From Cellulomonas denverensis (GTDB lineage: Bacteria > Actinomycetota > Actinomycetes > Actinomycetales > Cellulomonadaceae), in the NCBI RefSeq assembly GCF_012396125.1, contig NZ_JAAXOX010000002.1, forward strand, positions 248,001 to 312,000: a DNA stretch of 64,000 nucleotides, written 5' to 3'. A program made the translations under genes and the position numbers. Shown piece by piece: positions 16,926-26,265 of this stretch. Each line of letters opens with the position of its first letter. Within the stretch, counting starts at the first letter, position 1. The notes under the pieces were generated by a model, which worked only from the letters and a program-made list of their open reading frames with translations, made no database searches and had not been told where the DNA came from.

Positions 16926-18631
16926 GCGTCGCCCACCCGCCCGGTGTCCGCCGCCGCCACGCCCACCACGCCGCCGGCCCCGCCCACCTGGGCCGCCGGC
17001 AGCGGCAGCCGCACCACGAATCGTGCCCCGACCTCCCGGTCCACCACCACACTGCCGCCGAGCCGCCGGGCGGTGGCCGCGACCAGCGCCAGTCCGAGCC
17101 CCCGGCCCTGCGGGCGGTCGTCGCCGGGGGTGGGCGCCTTGGTGGTCCAGCCCCGGACGAACGCCTGCCGCGCCACCTCGGGCGCCATGCCCGGCCCGGA
17201 GTCGGCCACCTCCAGCACGAGCTCCGCGTCCTGCACGGTGCTGCGCACCCGGACCCAGCGCGGGGCGGCGCCCTCGCCCGCCGCGTCGATCGCGTTGTCC
17301 AGCAGGTTGCCGAGCACCACCACCAGGTCGAGCGGGTCCAGGCCGGTGGCGGGCAGCTCGGAGCCGGGCTCGATCCGCAGTTGCACCCCCCGCTCCTCGG
17401 CGGTCGCGGCCTTGCCGAGCAGCAGTGCGGCCACCGGGGGTTCGGTGACCGACCGGGTCACGGCGTCCACCAGCTCCTGGGCGTGGCCGAGTGCCGCGGT
17501 CGCGAAGGCGACCGCCTGCTCGTACTCCCCGAGTTCCACCAGCGCGACCACGGTGTGCAGCCGGTTGTCGGCCTCGTGCGAGCGGGCCCGCAGCGAGTCG
17601 CTGAACCCGCGCAGCGAGTCGAGTTCGCCGGTGACCCGGACCAGGTCGGTGCGGTCGCGCAGGGTGGCGACCCAGCCGAGCTCCATGTCCGCGGTGCGGG
17701 CCGGGACCTGGGTGACGACCAGGGTGCGTCCGCCCGCCACGTGCAACTCGTCCTCGCACTCGCGGCCCGACCCGAGCAGTGTGCCGAGCGCCGGGTCCAG
17801 CGTGAGGTCATCGACCCGGTCGCCGGGCCGGACCTCGGGCAGGTCGAGCAGCCGCCGGGCCTCGTCGTTGCACAGCACCACGGTGCCGTCCCGGGACACC
17901 AGCACCAGGCCGACCCGCACCGAGTGCAGCAGGGCGTCGTGGTAGCTCTGCAGCCGGGCCAGCCCGAGGTGGCCGAGCCCGTAGGTCTGCCGGCGGACGT
18001 GCCGGGCGATCAGCCAGGCGGTCACCGAGCCGAGGGCCAGCGCGCCGAGGGCCAGTAGGGCGAGCCGGCCCACCGCCTCGCGCACCCGGTCGCCGATCAC
18101 CTCCAGCTGCACCCCGGCGGACACCAGGGCGACCACGTCCCCCGCGGCGTTCGTGATCGGGGTGACCACCCGGACGGACGGGCCGAGGGTGCCGGTGTAG
18201 TCCTCGACGGTGGTGCGCCCGGCCCGGGCCCCGTCGATCGTGCCCTGGAACTGTCCGCCGATCTGCTCCGGATCGGGGTGGGTGTAGCGGGTGCCCTCGG
18301 GACTCATCACCACCAGGAAGGTGATGTCGTTCGCGGCCCGCAGCTCCTCCACCGGCTCGGCCAGCACCACCGCCGGGTCGGGGCCCTGGACCTGCTCCAG
18401 CAGCCAGGGATCGCGCGCCATGGTCAGGACGGTGGCCCGGGCCCGGGCGATCGCCTCGGCCCGGGCGGAGTCCTCCGCCTCGCGCGCGGCCAGCACCGAG
18501 CCGCCCAGGACCACCAGCAGCAGGGCCAGCACCTGCAGCACCAGGATGCGCGTCGCCAGTGACGCGCGGTCCTGCTGCGCCCAGGGGGAGGGCTCCTGCC
18601 TCGTCGTCGAGGCGGCTCGGCGGACGGCCAT
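16922..18631 (-). CDS. CitA/DcuS-type sensor histidine kinase
   Basis: A 569-residue membrane sensor. A first helix (ILVLQVLALLLVVLGG) precedes an extracytoplasmic Cache/PAS domain of about 130 residues ending near VALVSAGVQL. A second helix (LALLALGALALGSVTAWLIA) and a cytoplasmic PAS domain (SVRVGLVLVSRDGTVVLCNDEA) follow. The H-box is RSHEADNRLHT with His352, the N-box is GNLLDNAIDA and the G-boxes are DSGPGM and GRGLGLA. These are CitA-family features. I chose ATG 18631; in-frame ATGs at 18673 and 18703 are possible and no start has a good ribosome site. It is divergent from the dicarboxylate transporter and paired with the response regulator. Confidence 0.92.
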   Translation of the reverse strand: MAVRRAASTTRQEPSPWAQQDRASLATRILVLQVLALLLVVLGGSVLAAREAEDSARAEAIARARATVLTMARDPWLLEQVQGPDPAVVLAEPVEELRAANDITFLVVMSPEGTRYTHPDPEQIGGQFQGTIDGARAGRTTVEDYTGTLGPSVRVVTPITNAAGDVVALVSAGVQLEVIGDRVREAVGRLALLALGALALGSVTAWLIARHVRRQTYGLGHLGLARLQSYHDALLHSVRVGLVLVSRDGTVVLCNDEARRLLDLPEVRPGDRVDDLTLDPALGTLLGSGRECEDELHVAGGRTLVVTQVPARTADMELGWVATLRDRTDLVRVTGELDSLRGFSDSLRARSHEADNRLHTVVALVELGEYEQAVAFATAALGHAQELVDAVTRSVTEPPVAALLLGKAATAEERGVQLRIEPGSELPATGLDPLDLVVVLGNLLDNAIDAAGEGAAPRWVRVRSTVQDAELVLEVADSGPGMAPEVARQAFVRGWTTKAPTPGDDRPQGRGLGLALVAATARRLGGSVVVDREVGARFVVRLPLPAAQVGGAGGVVGVAAADTGRVGDA

Positions 18632-18688
18632 GCGACCAGTATGAACAGAAATCCTGCGAATGTGACGGGCCATCGGACCCATGTCCGC

Positions 18689-18706
18689 GAACACAATGAA
18701 CACAAT
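18689..18706. promoter_or_regulatory. Tandem GAACACAAT repeats, candidate CitB-type site
   Basis: Two perfect head-to-tail copies of GAACACAAT lie between the divergent sensor-kinase and DASS-transporter genes. Their AT-rich composition stands out in this GC-rich DNA, and a looser GAACAGAAAT lies at about 18643. Spacing of 9-10 bases fits a regulator dimer on direct repeats. CitB/DcuR-type regulators bind AT-rich sites, so they may bind here to control the transporter. Confidence 0.45.
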
Positions 18707-18837
18707 TCCCGGAATCCACCATTCGGGACGATGGTCCCCGCGCGCCGACGCCTCTCGCGCAAAGACTCATAGCCATTCCAGCCCCTCATTTCCCCCGGCC
18801 GCGATGATGCGGCCGCGTCGTTCGAAAGGGCACGCGC

Positions 18838-20319
18838 ATGGCTCAGGACACCGCCCCCGCCGCCTCGCCCGCAGCAGCTCCACCGGCCGGCCCCGCCGGT
18901 CCGGCGAGCCGCCTGCAACCCGTCCAGCCGATCCGGCTGCTGATCCCGATCGCTGTCGGGGTGGCGCTGTGGTTCATCCCGGCGCCGGACGGCGTGGACG
19001 CACCCGCCTGGCACCTGTTCGCGATCTTCGCCGCGACGATCGTCGGGGTGATCGCCCGGCCGCTGCCGATGGGCGCGGTCACCGTGCTCGGCCTGGTCGC
19101 GACGCTGGTCACCGGGGTGCTCAAGCCCGATGAGGCATTGTCGGGCTTCTCGAACTCCACGATCTGGCTGATCGTCACCGCGTTCTTCATCTCCCGCGGC
19201 GTGATCAAGACCGGGCTGGGCAACCGCCTGGCGCTGTTCTTCGTCTCCCGTCTCGGCCGCAGCCCGCTCGGCCTGGCCTACGGCCTGGCGGCCACCGACC
19301 TGGTGCTGGCGCCGGCCACCCCGTCCAACACCGCACGGGCCGGCGGGATCATCCAGCCGATCGTCCGGTCGATCTCCTCCTCCTACGGCAGCGAACCCGG
19401 TCCGACCTCCCGCAAGGTCGGCGCATTCCTGACCAGCAGCGCATTCCACGCCAACGCCATCACCTCGGCGATGTTCCTCACCGCGATGGCCGGAAACCCG
19501 CTCGCCGCCCAGCTCGCCGGCGACCAGGGCGTGGAGGTGACCTGGGGCGCGTGGGCGCTGGCCGCGATCGTGCCCGGCCTGGTGTCGCTCGCGGTGATCC
19601 CGCTGGTGGTCCGGTTCATCTACCCGCCGGAGCTCAAGCACACCCCGGAGGCGGCCACCACCGCCCGCGGCCAGCTGCACGACCTGGGCCCGATGTCGTC
19701 CGCCGAGAAGGTCATGACCGCGACCATCGTGGGCCTGCTGGCGCTGTGGACGCTGGGCGACCGGTTCCTCGGCATGTCCGCGACCACCACCGCCCTGGTC
19801 GGCCTGGTCGTGCTGCTGATCAGCGGCGTGCTGACCTGGGACGACATCAAGAAGGAGACCCAGGCCTGGGACACCCTGGTCTGGTTTGCTGTCCTGGTCA
19901 TGATGGCAACCCAGCTCAACGCCCTCGGCCTGATCCCCTGGCTCAGCGGCGAGATGTCCTCGCTGGTGTCCGGCATGGGCTGGCAGCCGGCGTTCATCCT
20001 GCTGACGCTGGTCTACTTCTTCAGCCACTACCTGTTCGCGTCCAACACCGCGCACATCTCCGCGATGTACGCCGCGTTCCTGGCCACCGCCATGATGGCC
20101 GGCGCCCCACCGCTGCTGGCCGCGCTGGTCCTCGGCTTCATCTCCAGCCTGTTCGCCTCGGTCACCCACTACTCGTGCGGCCCCGCGCCCGTGCTCTTCG
20201 GTGCCGGGTACGTGCCGGTCACCGCTTGGTGGCGCACCGGGCTCGTGGTCTCGATCGCGAACATCGCGCTCTGGATGGGCATCGGCGGCCTCTGGATGAA
20301 AGTCATCGGCATGTGGTGA
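18838..20319 (+). CDS. DASS family anion (C4-dicarboxylate/2-oxoglutarate) transporter
   Basis: A 493-residue inner-membrane carrier. It has an Ala/Pro-rich N-terminus, about a dozen hydrophobic segments and the two SNT substrate/sodium motifs of the divalent anion:sodium symporter family, TPSNTARAGG (Ser163-Thr165) and FASNTAHIS (Ser402-Thr404). It should take up succinate, fumarate, malate or 2-oxoglutarate. GAAAGGG precedes the start. It is the first gene of the run transporter-fumC-frdABCD and is divergent from the CitA-type sensor, which supports a dicarboxylate substrate; exchange of fumarate for succinate is possible. Confidence 0.92.
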   Translation: MAQDTAPAASPAAAPPAGPAGPASRLQPVQPIRLLIPIAVGVALWFIPAPDGVDAPAWHLFAIFAATIVGVIARPLPMGAVTVLGLVATLVTGVLKPDEALSGFSNSTIWLIVTAFFISRGVIKTGLGNRLALFFVSRLGRSPLGLAYGLAATDLVLAPATPSNTARAGGIIQPIVRSISSSYGSEPGPTSRKVGAFLTSSAFHANAITSAMFLTAMAGNPLAAQLAGDQGVEVTWGAWALAAIVPGLVSLAVIPLVVRFIYPPELKHTPEAATTARGQLHDLGPMSSAEKVMTATIVGLLALWTLGDRFLGMSATTTALVGLVVLLISGVLTWDDIKKETQAWDTLVWFAVLVMMATQLNALGLIPWLSGEMSSLVSGMGWQPAFILLTLVYFFSHYLFASNTAHISAMYAAFLATAMMAGAPPLLAALVLGFISSLFASVTHYSCGPAPVLFGAGYVPVTAWWRTGLVVSIANIALWMGIGGLWMKVIGMW

Positions 20320-20366
20320 CCACCGCCCCACCCCGCCCCGTGAACCCCTGAACGAAAGGAACCACC

Positions 20367-21800
20367 GTGACCACCACCGAGCACACCACCGAGGTCCGCG
20401 ACGGCTTCCGCGTCGAGCACGACACGATGGGCGAGGTCCTGGTGCCCGCCGACGCCCGGTACCGCGCGCAGACCCAGCGGGCCGTGCAGAACTTCGCGAT
20501 CTCCGGGACCGGGCTGTCCCGGCACCACATCGCCGCACTGGCCGAGGTGAAGCGCGCCTCCGCCCTGGCGAACGCCGAGCTCGGCGTCGTGCCCCAGGAG
20601 GTCGCCGACGCGATCGTCTCCGCCGCCGACGAGGTGATCGACGGCCGCTGGGACGCGCACTTCCCGGTGGACGTGTTCCAGACCGGCTCCGGCACGTCGT
20701 CGAACATGAACACCAACGAGGTGCTGGCCACCCTGGCGACCGAGCGGGCCGGCAGCCCGGTGCACCCGAACGACCACGTGAACGCCTCGCAGTCCTCGAA
20801 CGACGTGTTCCCGGCCTCGATCCACATCGCGGCCACCCAGGCGGTGATCGGCGACCTGCTGCCCGCCCTGGACCACCTGGCCGGGACGCTGGAGACCAAG
20901 GCGGAGGAGTTCGCCGATGTGGTGAAGTCCGGCCGCACCCACCTGATGGACGCCACGCCGGTCACCCTCGGCCAGGAGTTCGGCGGCTACGCGGCGCAGA
21001 TCCGGCTGGGGATGGAGCGGGTCGAGGCGGCACTCCCCCGGCTCGCGCAGCTCCCGCTGGGTGGCACCGCGGTCGGCACCGGGATCAACACCCCGGCCGG
21101 CTTCCCGCAGCGCGTGATCGCGCTGGTGGCCGAGCACACCGGGCTGCCGGTCACCGAGGCGCCGAACCACTTCGAGGCGCAGGGTGCCCAGGACGGCCTG
21201 GTCGAGACCTCCGGCGCGCTGCGCACGGTCGCGGTGTCGCTGGTCAAGATCTGCAACGACCTGCGCTGGATGGGCTCCGGCCCGCGCACCGGCCTGGGCG
21301 AGATCGCACTGCCGGATCTGCAGCCGGGCTCGTCGATCATGCCGGGCAAGGTCAACCCGGTGATCCCGGAGGCGGTGCTGATGGTCGCCGCACAGGTGAT
21401 CGGCAACGACGCGACGGTGACCTTCGCCGGCGCGTCCGGGGCCTTCGAGCTGAACGTGATGCTGCCGGTGATGGCCCGGAACCTGCTGGAGTCGGTGACG
21501 CTGCTGTCGAACGCCTCCCGGCACCTGGCCGACAAGTGCGTCGCCGGGGTGGTCGCCCACCGCGACCGCTGCCGCCAGTACGCCGAGTCCTCGCCGTCGG
21601 TGGTCACGCCGCTGAACCGGCTGATCGGCTACGAGGCGGCCGCGAAGGTGGTCAAGCACGCCGTCGCGCACGACCTGACCATCCGCGAGGCCGTGCTCGC
21701 GCTCGGACACGTCGACTCCGGCGCGGTCACCCCCGAGCAGCTGGACGCCGCCCTCGACGTGCTCGCGATGACGGTGGCACCCACGGCGGGCGAGCGCTGA
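20367..21800 (+). CDS. fumC: Fumarate hydratase, class II
   Basis: A 477-residue cytosolic enzyme interconverting malate and fumarate. The signature loops are present: [15 protein letters not shown] (about 106-120), [12 protein letters not shown], and the flexible catalytic loop [16 protein letters not shown] (about 321-336). Length is normal for FumC; the close relatives aspartase and argininosuccinate lyase share the fold, but SGTSSNMN and neighbours favour fumarase. GTG 20367 has AAAGGA upstream. Its stop overlaps frdA by one base (TGATG), so fumarase and fumarate reductase are made together, turning malate into succinate. Confidence 0.94.
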   Translation: MTTTEHTTEVRDGFRVEHDTMGEVLVPADARYRAQTQRAVQNFAISGTGLSRHHIAALAEVKRASALANAELGVVPQEVADAIVSAADEVIDGRWDAHFPVDVFQTGSGTSSNMNTNEVLATLATERAGSPVHPNDHVNASQSSNDVFPASIHIAATQAVIGDLLPALDHLAGTLETKAEEFADVVKSGRTHLMDATPVTLGQEFGGYAAQIRLGMERVEAALPRLAQLPLGGTAVGTGINTPAGFPQRVIALVAEHTGLPVTEAPNHFEAQGAQDGLVETSGALRTVAVSLVKICNDLRWMGSGPRTGLGEIALPDLQPGSSIMPGKVNPVIPEAVLMVAAQVIGNDATVTFAGASGAFELNVMLPVMARNLLESVTLLSNASRHLADKCVAGVVAHRDRCRQYAESSPSVVTPLNRLIGYEAAAKVVKHAVAHDLTIREAVLALGHVDSGAVTPEQLDAALDVLAMTVAPTAGER

Positions 21801-23590
21801 TGCAGACCATCCGCACCGATGTCGCGGTGATCGGCGGCGGCGGGGCCGGCCTGCGGGCCGCGATCGCCGCGGTCACCGCCAACCCCGGGCTGGACGTGAC
21901 GATCCTGTCCAAGGTGTACCCGATGCGCTCGCACACCGTGGCCGCCGAGGGTGGCGCCGCGGGCGTGGTGGGCGCGGAGGACTCCCTGGAGCAGCACTTC
22001 GCGGACACCGTCTCCGGCGGCGACTGGCTGTGCGACCAGGACGTCGTGCAGTACTTCGTCGAGCACGCCGCCGAGGAGATGTACCAGCTGGAGCGCTGGG
22101 GCTGCCCGTGGAGCCGGAAGGACGACGGCTCAGTCAACGTGCGCCGGTTCGGCGGGATGAGCCGGCCGCGCACCTGGTTCGCCGCGGACAAGACCGGCTT
22201 CCACCTGCTGCACACCCTGTTCCAGACCTCGCTCGCCCACCCCGGGATCCGGCGGCTGGACGAGTGCCTGGCGCTGGAGCTGGTCACCCGGGACGACCGG
22301 GTCGCCGGCGTCCTGGCCTACGACCAGCGCGAGGGCTACCCGGTGCTGGTCGAGGCCGGCGCGGTGATCGTCGCCACCGGCGGCGCGGGCCGGGTCTACG
22401 CCCAGAACACCAACGGCGCGATCGTCACCGGCGACGGGATGGCGATGGCCTACCGGGCCGGCGCCGCACTGCGCGACATGGAGTTCGTGCAGTACCACCC
22501 GACCGGCCTGCCGGGCTCCGGCATCCTGATCACCGAGGGCTGCCGCGGCGAGGGCGGTGTGCTGCTGAACGCCGACGGCCGCCGCTACCTGCAGGACTAC
22601 GGGCTCGGACCCGAGACGCCGATCGGCGAGCCGAAGAACAAGTACATGGAGCTCGGCCCGCGCGACCGGCTGTCCCAGGCGTTCTGGCACGAGCAGCAGG
22701 CCGGGCGGACCATCCCCACCCCGCGCGGCGACGTCGTGCACCTGGACCTGCGGCACCTCGGGTCGGCCTACCTGCGCGAGCGGCTGCCGCTGATCTGCGA
22801 GCTGGCCGAGCAGTACATCGGCATCGACCCGGCGACCACGCCGATCCCGGTCTGCCCCACCGCGCACTACACGATGGGCGGCATCGAGACCGACCTGACC
22901 ACCGCCACCGCCCTGACCGGCCTGTACGCGGTCGGCGAGTGCGCGTCCTCCGGCCTGCACGGCGCCAACCGGCTCGGCTCGAACTCGCTGGCCGAACTCG
23001 CGGTGCTGGGCCGGGTGGCCGGTGAACAGGCCGCCGCGCACGCGCTCGCCGAGCCGGCCGGACCGGACCCGCGGGTGCGCCGGGCCGCCGCCGACGCCGC
23101 GGACCGGCAGCTGTCCCTGATGGGCCGGGGCACCGAGTCGCCCGCGGAGATCCGTGCCGAACTCGGCCGGACCATGGACGAGGGGGTCGGCATCTTCCGC
23201 ACCGCCGAGGGCATGCGGGCCACCTCCGCGAAGCTCACCGAGCTGCGCACCCGGTACGCCGACGTCCAGGTCGTCGACACCTGCCCGGTCTACAACACCG
23301 ACTGGGCCGGGGCGATCGAGCTCGGCGCCATGCTCGACGTCGCGGAGGCGATGGTGTACTCCGCCCTCGGCCGGGAGGAGTCCCGCGGGTCGCACCAGCG
23401 CCTGGACGGCTTCACCGAGCGGGACGACCAGCGCTTCCTCGCGCACACCCAGGCCTGGCGGACCCCGGACGGCCCGCCCAGCCTCACCTACCAGCCGGTC
23501 ACGATCACCACCTCGCCGCCCGCCACCCGGGCCTACGGCGATGCCGGCAAGCAGGCCGAGTCCGCCCCGACCGGAGGGAGCACCCGATGA
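21800..23590 (+). CDS. frdA: Fumarate reductase flavoprotein subunit
   Basis: A 596-residue catalytic subunit. The dinucleotide motif IGGGGAGLRAAIAA starts the protein; His45 in SHTVAAEGGAAG is the residue that covalently holds FAD in FrdA/SdhA. The substrate-site segments QYHPTGLPGSGILITEGCRGEGG and CPTAHYTMGGIETD follow. HTVAAEGG and the spacing resemble FrdA more than SdhA. It works with the iron-sulfur and two membrane subunits downstream at the inner face of the membrane, oxidising menaquinol to reduce fumarate. Coupled to fumC by a one-base overlap and to frdB by four bases. Confidence 0.94.
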   Translation: MQTIRTDVAVIGGGGAGLRAAIAAVTANPGLDVTILSKVYPMRSHTVAAEGGAAGVVGAEDSLEQHFADTVSGGDWLCDQDVVQYFVEHAAEEMYQLERWGCPWSRKDDGSVNVRRFGGMSRPRTWFAADKTGFHLLHTLFQTSLAHPGIRRLDECLALELVTRDDRVAGVLAYDQREGYPVLVEAGAVIVATGGAGRVYAQNTNGAIVTGDGMAMAYRAGAALRDMEFVQYHPTGLPGSGILITEGCRGEGGVLLNADGRRYLQDYGLGPETPIGEPKNKYMELGPRDRLSQAFWHEQQAGRTIPTPRGDVVHLDLRHLGSAYLRERLPLICELAEQYIGIDPATTPIPVCPTAHYTMGGIETDLTTATALTGLYAVGECASSGLHGANRLGSNSLAELAVLGRVAGEQAAAHALAEPAGPDPRVRRAAADAADRQLSLMGRGTESPAEIRAELGRTMDEGVGIFRTAEGMRATSAKLTELRTRYADVQVVDTCPVYNTDWAGAIELGAMLDVAEAMVYSALGREESRGSHQRLDGFTERDDQRFLAHTQAWRTPDGPPSLTYQPVTITTSPPATRAYGDAGKQAESAPTGGSTR

Positions 23591-24399
23591 GCTGCGACAA
23601 CGACTGCGCGAACTGCGGGTGCACGGAACCCGGCGGCCAGAGCACGAGCTCGGCGGTGCTCGGCACCATGCGGGTCCAGGTCCAGCGCTACCGCCCGGAC
23701 GTCGACGACGCCCCGCGCCTGGTCGAGTACGAGGTGCCCTGGGGTCAGGACACCTCGGTGCTGGACGCGCTGACCTACATCAAGGACCACCTCGACCCGA
23801 CCCTGGCCTTCCGCTGGTCCTGCCGGATGGCGATCTGCGGCTCGTGCGGGTTCATGCTCAACGGCGTCCCCCAACTCGGCTGCGAGCAGTTCGTCCGGGA
23901 CTACGCCCCCGGGCCGCTGCGGATCGAGCCGCTGGAGAACATGGCCGTCGAGCGCGACCTGGTCGTCGACCTGGAACCGTTCATGTCGGCGCTGACCTCG
24001 GTGAAGCCGTGGCTGATCCCCGACCCGGAGCTGACCGAGCCGGCCAACCGGCAGACGCCGGAGCAGATGGTCGCGTACCACGACTACGCGATGTGCATTA
24101 ACTGCCTGCTCTGCTACGCGGCCTGCCCCCAGGTGTCGATCGCCGCGGACTTCCTCGGCCCGGCCGCCGTGACCGCCGCGGTCCGCTACAACCGGGACTC
24201 CCGCGACCACGGCTCCGACCAGCGGCTGCCGCTGCTCGACCGGGAGGACGGGCTGTGGTCGTGCACCTTCGTCGGCGCCTGCTCCACCGCCTGCCCGAAG
24301 GGCGTCGACCCGGCGGCCGCCATCCAGCAGGCCAAGGCCGCGACCGCCGCCTCCTGGGCCGCCGAGTTCATCCTGCCGCGCCGCGGGGCCCTGCGATGA
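23587..24399 (+). CDS. frdB: Fumarate reductase iron-sulfur subunit
   Basis: A 270-residue electron-transfer subunit. The [2Fe-2S] ligands are Cys79, Cys84, Cys87 and Cys99 in the ferredoxin fold. The 4Fe/3Fe cluster ligands are Cys170, 173, 176 and 180 (CINCLLCYAACPQ) and Cys226, 232 and 236. CYAACPQ is the FrdB form rather than the SdhB form. An unusual N-terminal extension, MSCDNDCANCGCTEPGG, carries four extra cysteines (3, 7, 10, 12) before the normal start of homology near residue 27. An internal ATG at codon 28 (MRVQVQRY) is an alternative start without the extension. The gene overlaps frdA and frdC by four bases each. Confidence 0.94.
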   Translation: MSCDNDCANCGCTEPGGQSTSSAVLGTMRVQVQRYRPDVDDAPRLVEYEVPWGQDTSVLDALTYIKDHLDPTLAFRWSCRMAICGSCGFMLNGVPQLGCEQFVRDYAPGPLRIEPLENMAVERDLVVDLEPFMSALTSVKPWLIPDPELTEPANRQTPEQMVAYHDYAMCINCLLCYAACPQVSIAADFLGPAAVTAAVRYNRDSRDHGSDQRLPLLDREDGLWSCTFVGACSTACPKGVDPAAAIQQAKAATAASWAAEFILPRRGALR

Positions 24400-24830
24400 G
24401 CGCCCCGGTCACCCGTCGCGTCCCGGCCGATCCGGTCGCCGGGCGACGCCGGCCGTACCGGGCACCGGTCCGCCGCACCTGGTTCCTCGCCAAGAGCGAG
24501 TACCGGGCCTACGCGCTGCGTGAGTTCTCCAGCGTGATCGTCGGCCTGTTCGTCCTGGACCTGATGGTCGGGCTGGTCGCCCTGCACCGCGGCCGGGACT
24601 CGTGGGAGTGGTGGGTGGACCTGCAGACCCACCCGGTGAACCTGGTCCTGACCGGCCTGGCCCTGGTGATGGCGATCGTGCATGCCACCACCTGGTTCCA
24701 GGCCACGCCCAAGATCATCCGGGTGCGCCGCGGCCGGAGGTACGTCGCCGACCGCTGGGTGGTGCTGATGCACTACCTGCTGCTGGCGCTGTTCGCACTC
24801 GTCGTCGTGCTGTGGCTGGGAGGCCTGTGA
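24396..24830 (+). CDS. frdC: Fumarate reductase membrane anchor subunit C
   Basis: A 144-residue inner-membrane subunit with three helices: SSVIVGLFVLDLMVGLVAL, PVNLVLTGLALVMAIVHATTWF and VVLMHYLLLALFALVVVLWL. RRTWFLAKSEYRAYALREFSS before the first helix matches the FrdC N-terminus of E. coli-type enzymes. It binds quinol with FrdD and anchors FrdAB; these enzymes carry no haem. It overlaps frdB by four bases and frdD by one (TGATG). Confidence 0.9.
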   Translation: MSAPVTRRVPADPVAGRRRPYRAPVRRTWFLAKSEYRAYALREFSSVIVGLFVLDLMVGLVALHRGRDSWEWWVDLQTHPVNLVLTGLALVMAIVHATTWFQATPKIIRVRRGRRYVADRWVVLMHYLLLALFALVVVLWLGGL

Positions 24831-25189
24831 TGCGCCGGTGGGAGGGGCGGACCAACGAGCCGCTGATGTGGGCGCTGTTCGGTGGCGGCGGCATGCTCGC
24901 CGTGTTCACCATGCCGGTGCTGATCGTGGTCTTCGGCTTCCTGGTGCCGTTCGGCGTCTTCGGCAGCACCGACGAGGTCTACGACCGGGTGCAGGGCTTC
25001 CTCACCCACCCGCTGGTCACCGCCGGGGTGTGCGTCGCGCTGGGCCTGGTGCTCTGGCACTGCTGCCACCGGACCTACCACGCCCTGCACGACCTGGGGC
25101 TGCACCCGCCGGAGATCGTGCGCGCCGCGATCTACGGCGTGGCACTGCTGACACCGGTCGTCGGGTTCGCGCTGTGCCTCGCGGCGTAA
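24830..25189 (+). CDS. frdD: Fumarate reductase membrane anchor subunit D
   Basis: A 119-residue inner-membrane subunit with three hydrophobic helices (MWALFGGGGMLAVFTMPVLIVVFGFLVPFG, PLVTAGVCVALGLVLWHCCHRTYHALHDLGL and a C-terminal helix). The N-terminal TNEPLMWALFGGGGM and the HRTYHALHDL segment are FrdD features. It completes the FrdABCD complex. Its last 16 bases overlap the predicted start of the nitroreductase gene, so that gene may be co-transcribed. Confidence 0.9.
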   Translation: MRRWEGRTNEPLMWALFGGGGMLAVFTMPVLIVVFGFLVPFGVFGSTDEVYDRVQGFLTHPLVTAGVCVALGLVLWHCCHRTYHALHDLGLHPPEIVRAAIYGVALLTPVVGFALCLAA

Positions 25190-26226
25190 GGCCCCGCCGG
25201 CCCGCGGGCCTCGGCACCTCCCGGCGCGCCACCCTGGCCGTCCGGGACGCCACCCGCGCCGCCTCGGTGCACAACAGCCAACCCTGGCGGTTCGTGGTCG
25301 CCCCCGGTCGCGTGGAGTTGCACGCCGCCGGGGGCGACCGGCCCCGGCTGATCGACCCGGACGACCGCTGGTGGCTCGCCTCGCTCGGCGCCGCCGCCGC
25401 GAACCTGGAACTCGGGCTGCGCTGCCGGCTGCGGGTGCCCGTCACCCTCGCCGTGGACGTGTCCGCCGCCGGCTCGGCCGACCCGGTGCTGGTCGCCACC
25501 TGGTCCGCCGCCCGCGGCATCCGCCCCGACACCCGGCCCAGCACCTCGGACCTCCGCCTGCACGCCGCGATCCCGGCCCGCCGCACCGCCCGGTGGCCGC
25601 TGTACGGTCCGGTCGGTGCCGCCGAGCTCGACGCGGTGCGCGCGATCGTGGCCGCCGGTCCACCCGCCGGCGTCCCCGAGGTCCGGGCCCACGTCGCCGA
25701 ATCCGCCACGGCCGACCTGCTCGCCCTCAGCGCCCAGGTGGAGGACCGGCTCCGCGACGACCCGGCCTACCTCGCCGAGGTCGCCGGCTGGGCGCACCGG
25801 CACGACGGCCGCGGCATCCCCGGTCGCGCCCACGGCTCCGCCGACCGCTCCGGCCGGGTACCCGCCCGCGACTTCTCCGCCTCACCCGCGTCCCCCGACG
25901 GCGACCGGCCCCGCGGCGACTACGAGGTGCAGTCCACCCTGATCGTCCTCAGCACCGCCGACGACCAGCCCGCCGACCGGTTCGCCGCCGGGCGCGCCCT
26001 GCAACGCGCCGCCCTCGCCCTGACCGCCGACGGCCTCGGCACCGGCCTGGCCGGCCAACTGGTCGAGGACCCGGACACCCGCGCCCGCGCCCGCGCGGCG
26101 GAACTGCTGGGGATCGACGGACGCACCGTGCAACAGGTGCTGCGGGTCGGGCGTCCCCCGGCCGACCTGGTGGCCGGACGCTCGGGGCGGCTGCCGCTGC
26201 GAGCGGTGCTGCGCCAGGCGCGCTAG
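25174..26226 (+). CDS. Acg-family nitroreductase-like protein
   Basis: A 350-residue flavin-fold protein. ATRAASVHNSQPWRF near the start is the FMN-binding signature of the Acg/Rv2032 group of nitroreductase-fold proteins, and ALQRAALALTADGLGTGLAGQLVEDPDTR near the end is the second conserved block. Acg-type proteins are thought to sequester flavin rather than act as enzymes, so an enzyme role is not certain. The GTG at 25174 overlaps frdD by 16 bases; no better start precedes the conserved N-terminus. The 3' half is present a second time at 29354-29879. Confidence 0.82.
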   Translation: MPRGVRPRRPAGLGTSRRATLAVRDATRAASVHNSQPWRFVVAPGRVELHAAGGDRPRLIDPDDRWWLASLGAAAANLELGLRCRLRVPVTLAVDVSAAGSADPVLVATWSAARGIRPDTRPSTSDLRLHAAIPARRTARWPLYGPVGAAELDAVRAIVAAGPPAGVPEVRAHVAESATADLLALSAQVEDRLRDDPAYLAEVAGWAHRHDGRGIPGRAHGSADRSGRVPARDFSASPASPDGDRPRGDYEVQSTLIVLSTADDQPADRFAAGRALQRAALALTADGLGTGLAGQLVEDPDTRARARAAELLGIDGRTVQQVLRVGRPPADLVAGRSGRLPLRAVLRQAR

Positions 26227-26233
26227 CTGAGCC
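25702..26233 (+). repeat. Direct repeat, copy 1 (3' half of nitroreductase gene)
   Basis: This 0.53-kb stretch recurs at 29354-29879 with about ten base differences and a six-base deletion there. Similarity starts at the codons for SATADLLALS and ends about seven bases past the stop codon, in GCTGAGCC. Confidence 0.93.
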
Positions 26234-26265
26234 GTCCGCGGTATCGCGCGACCTCGGACTGTGGA

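Noticed and set aside
16335-17945. A 536-codon plus-strand frame opposite the two-component genes
   Set aside because: It has Ser/Pro/Arg-rich shadow composition and no domain, while the opposite strand has complete response-regulator and kinase motifs.
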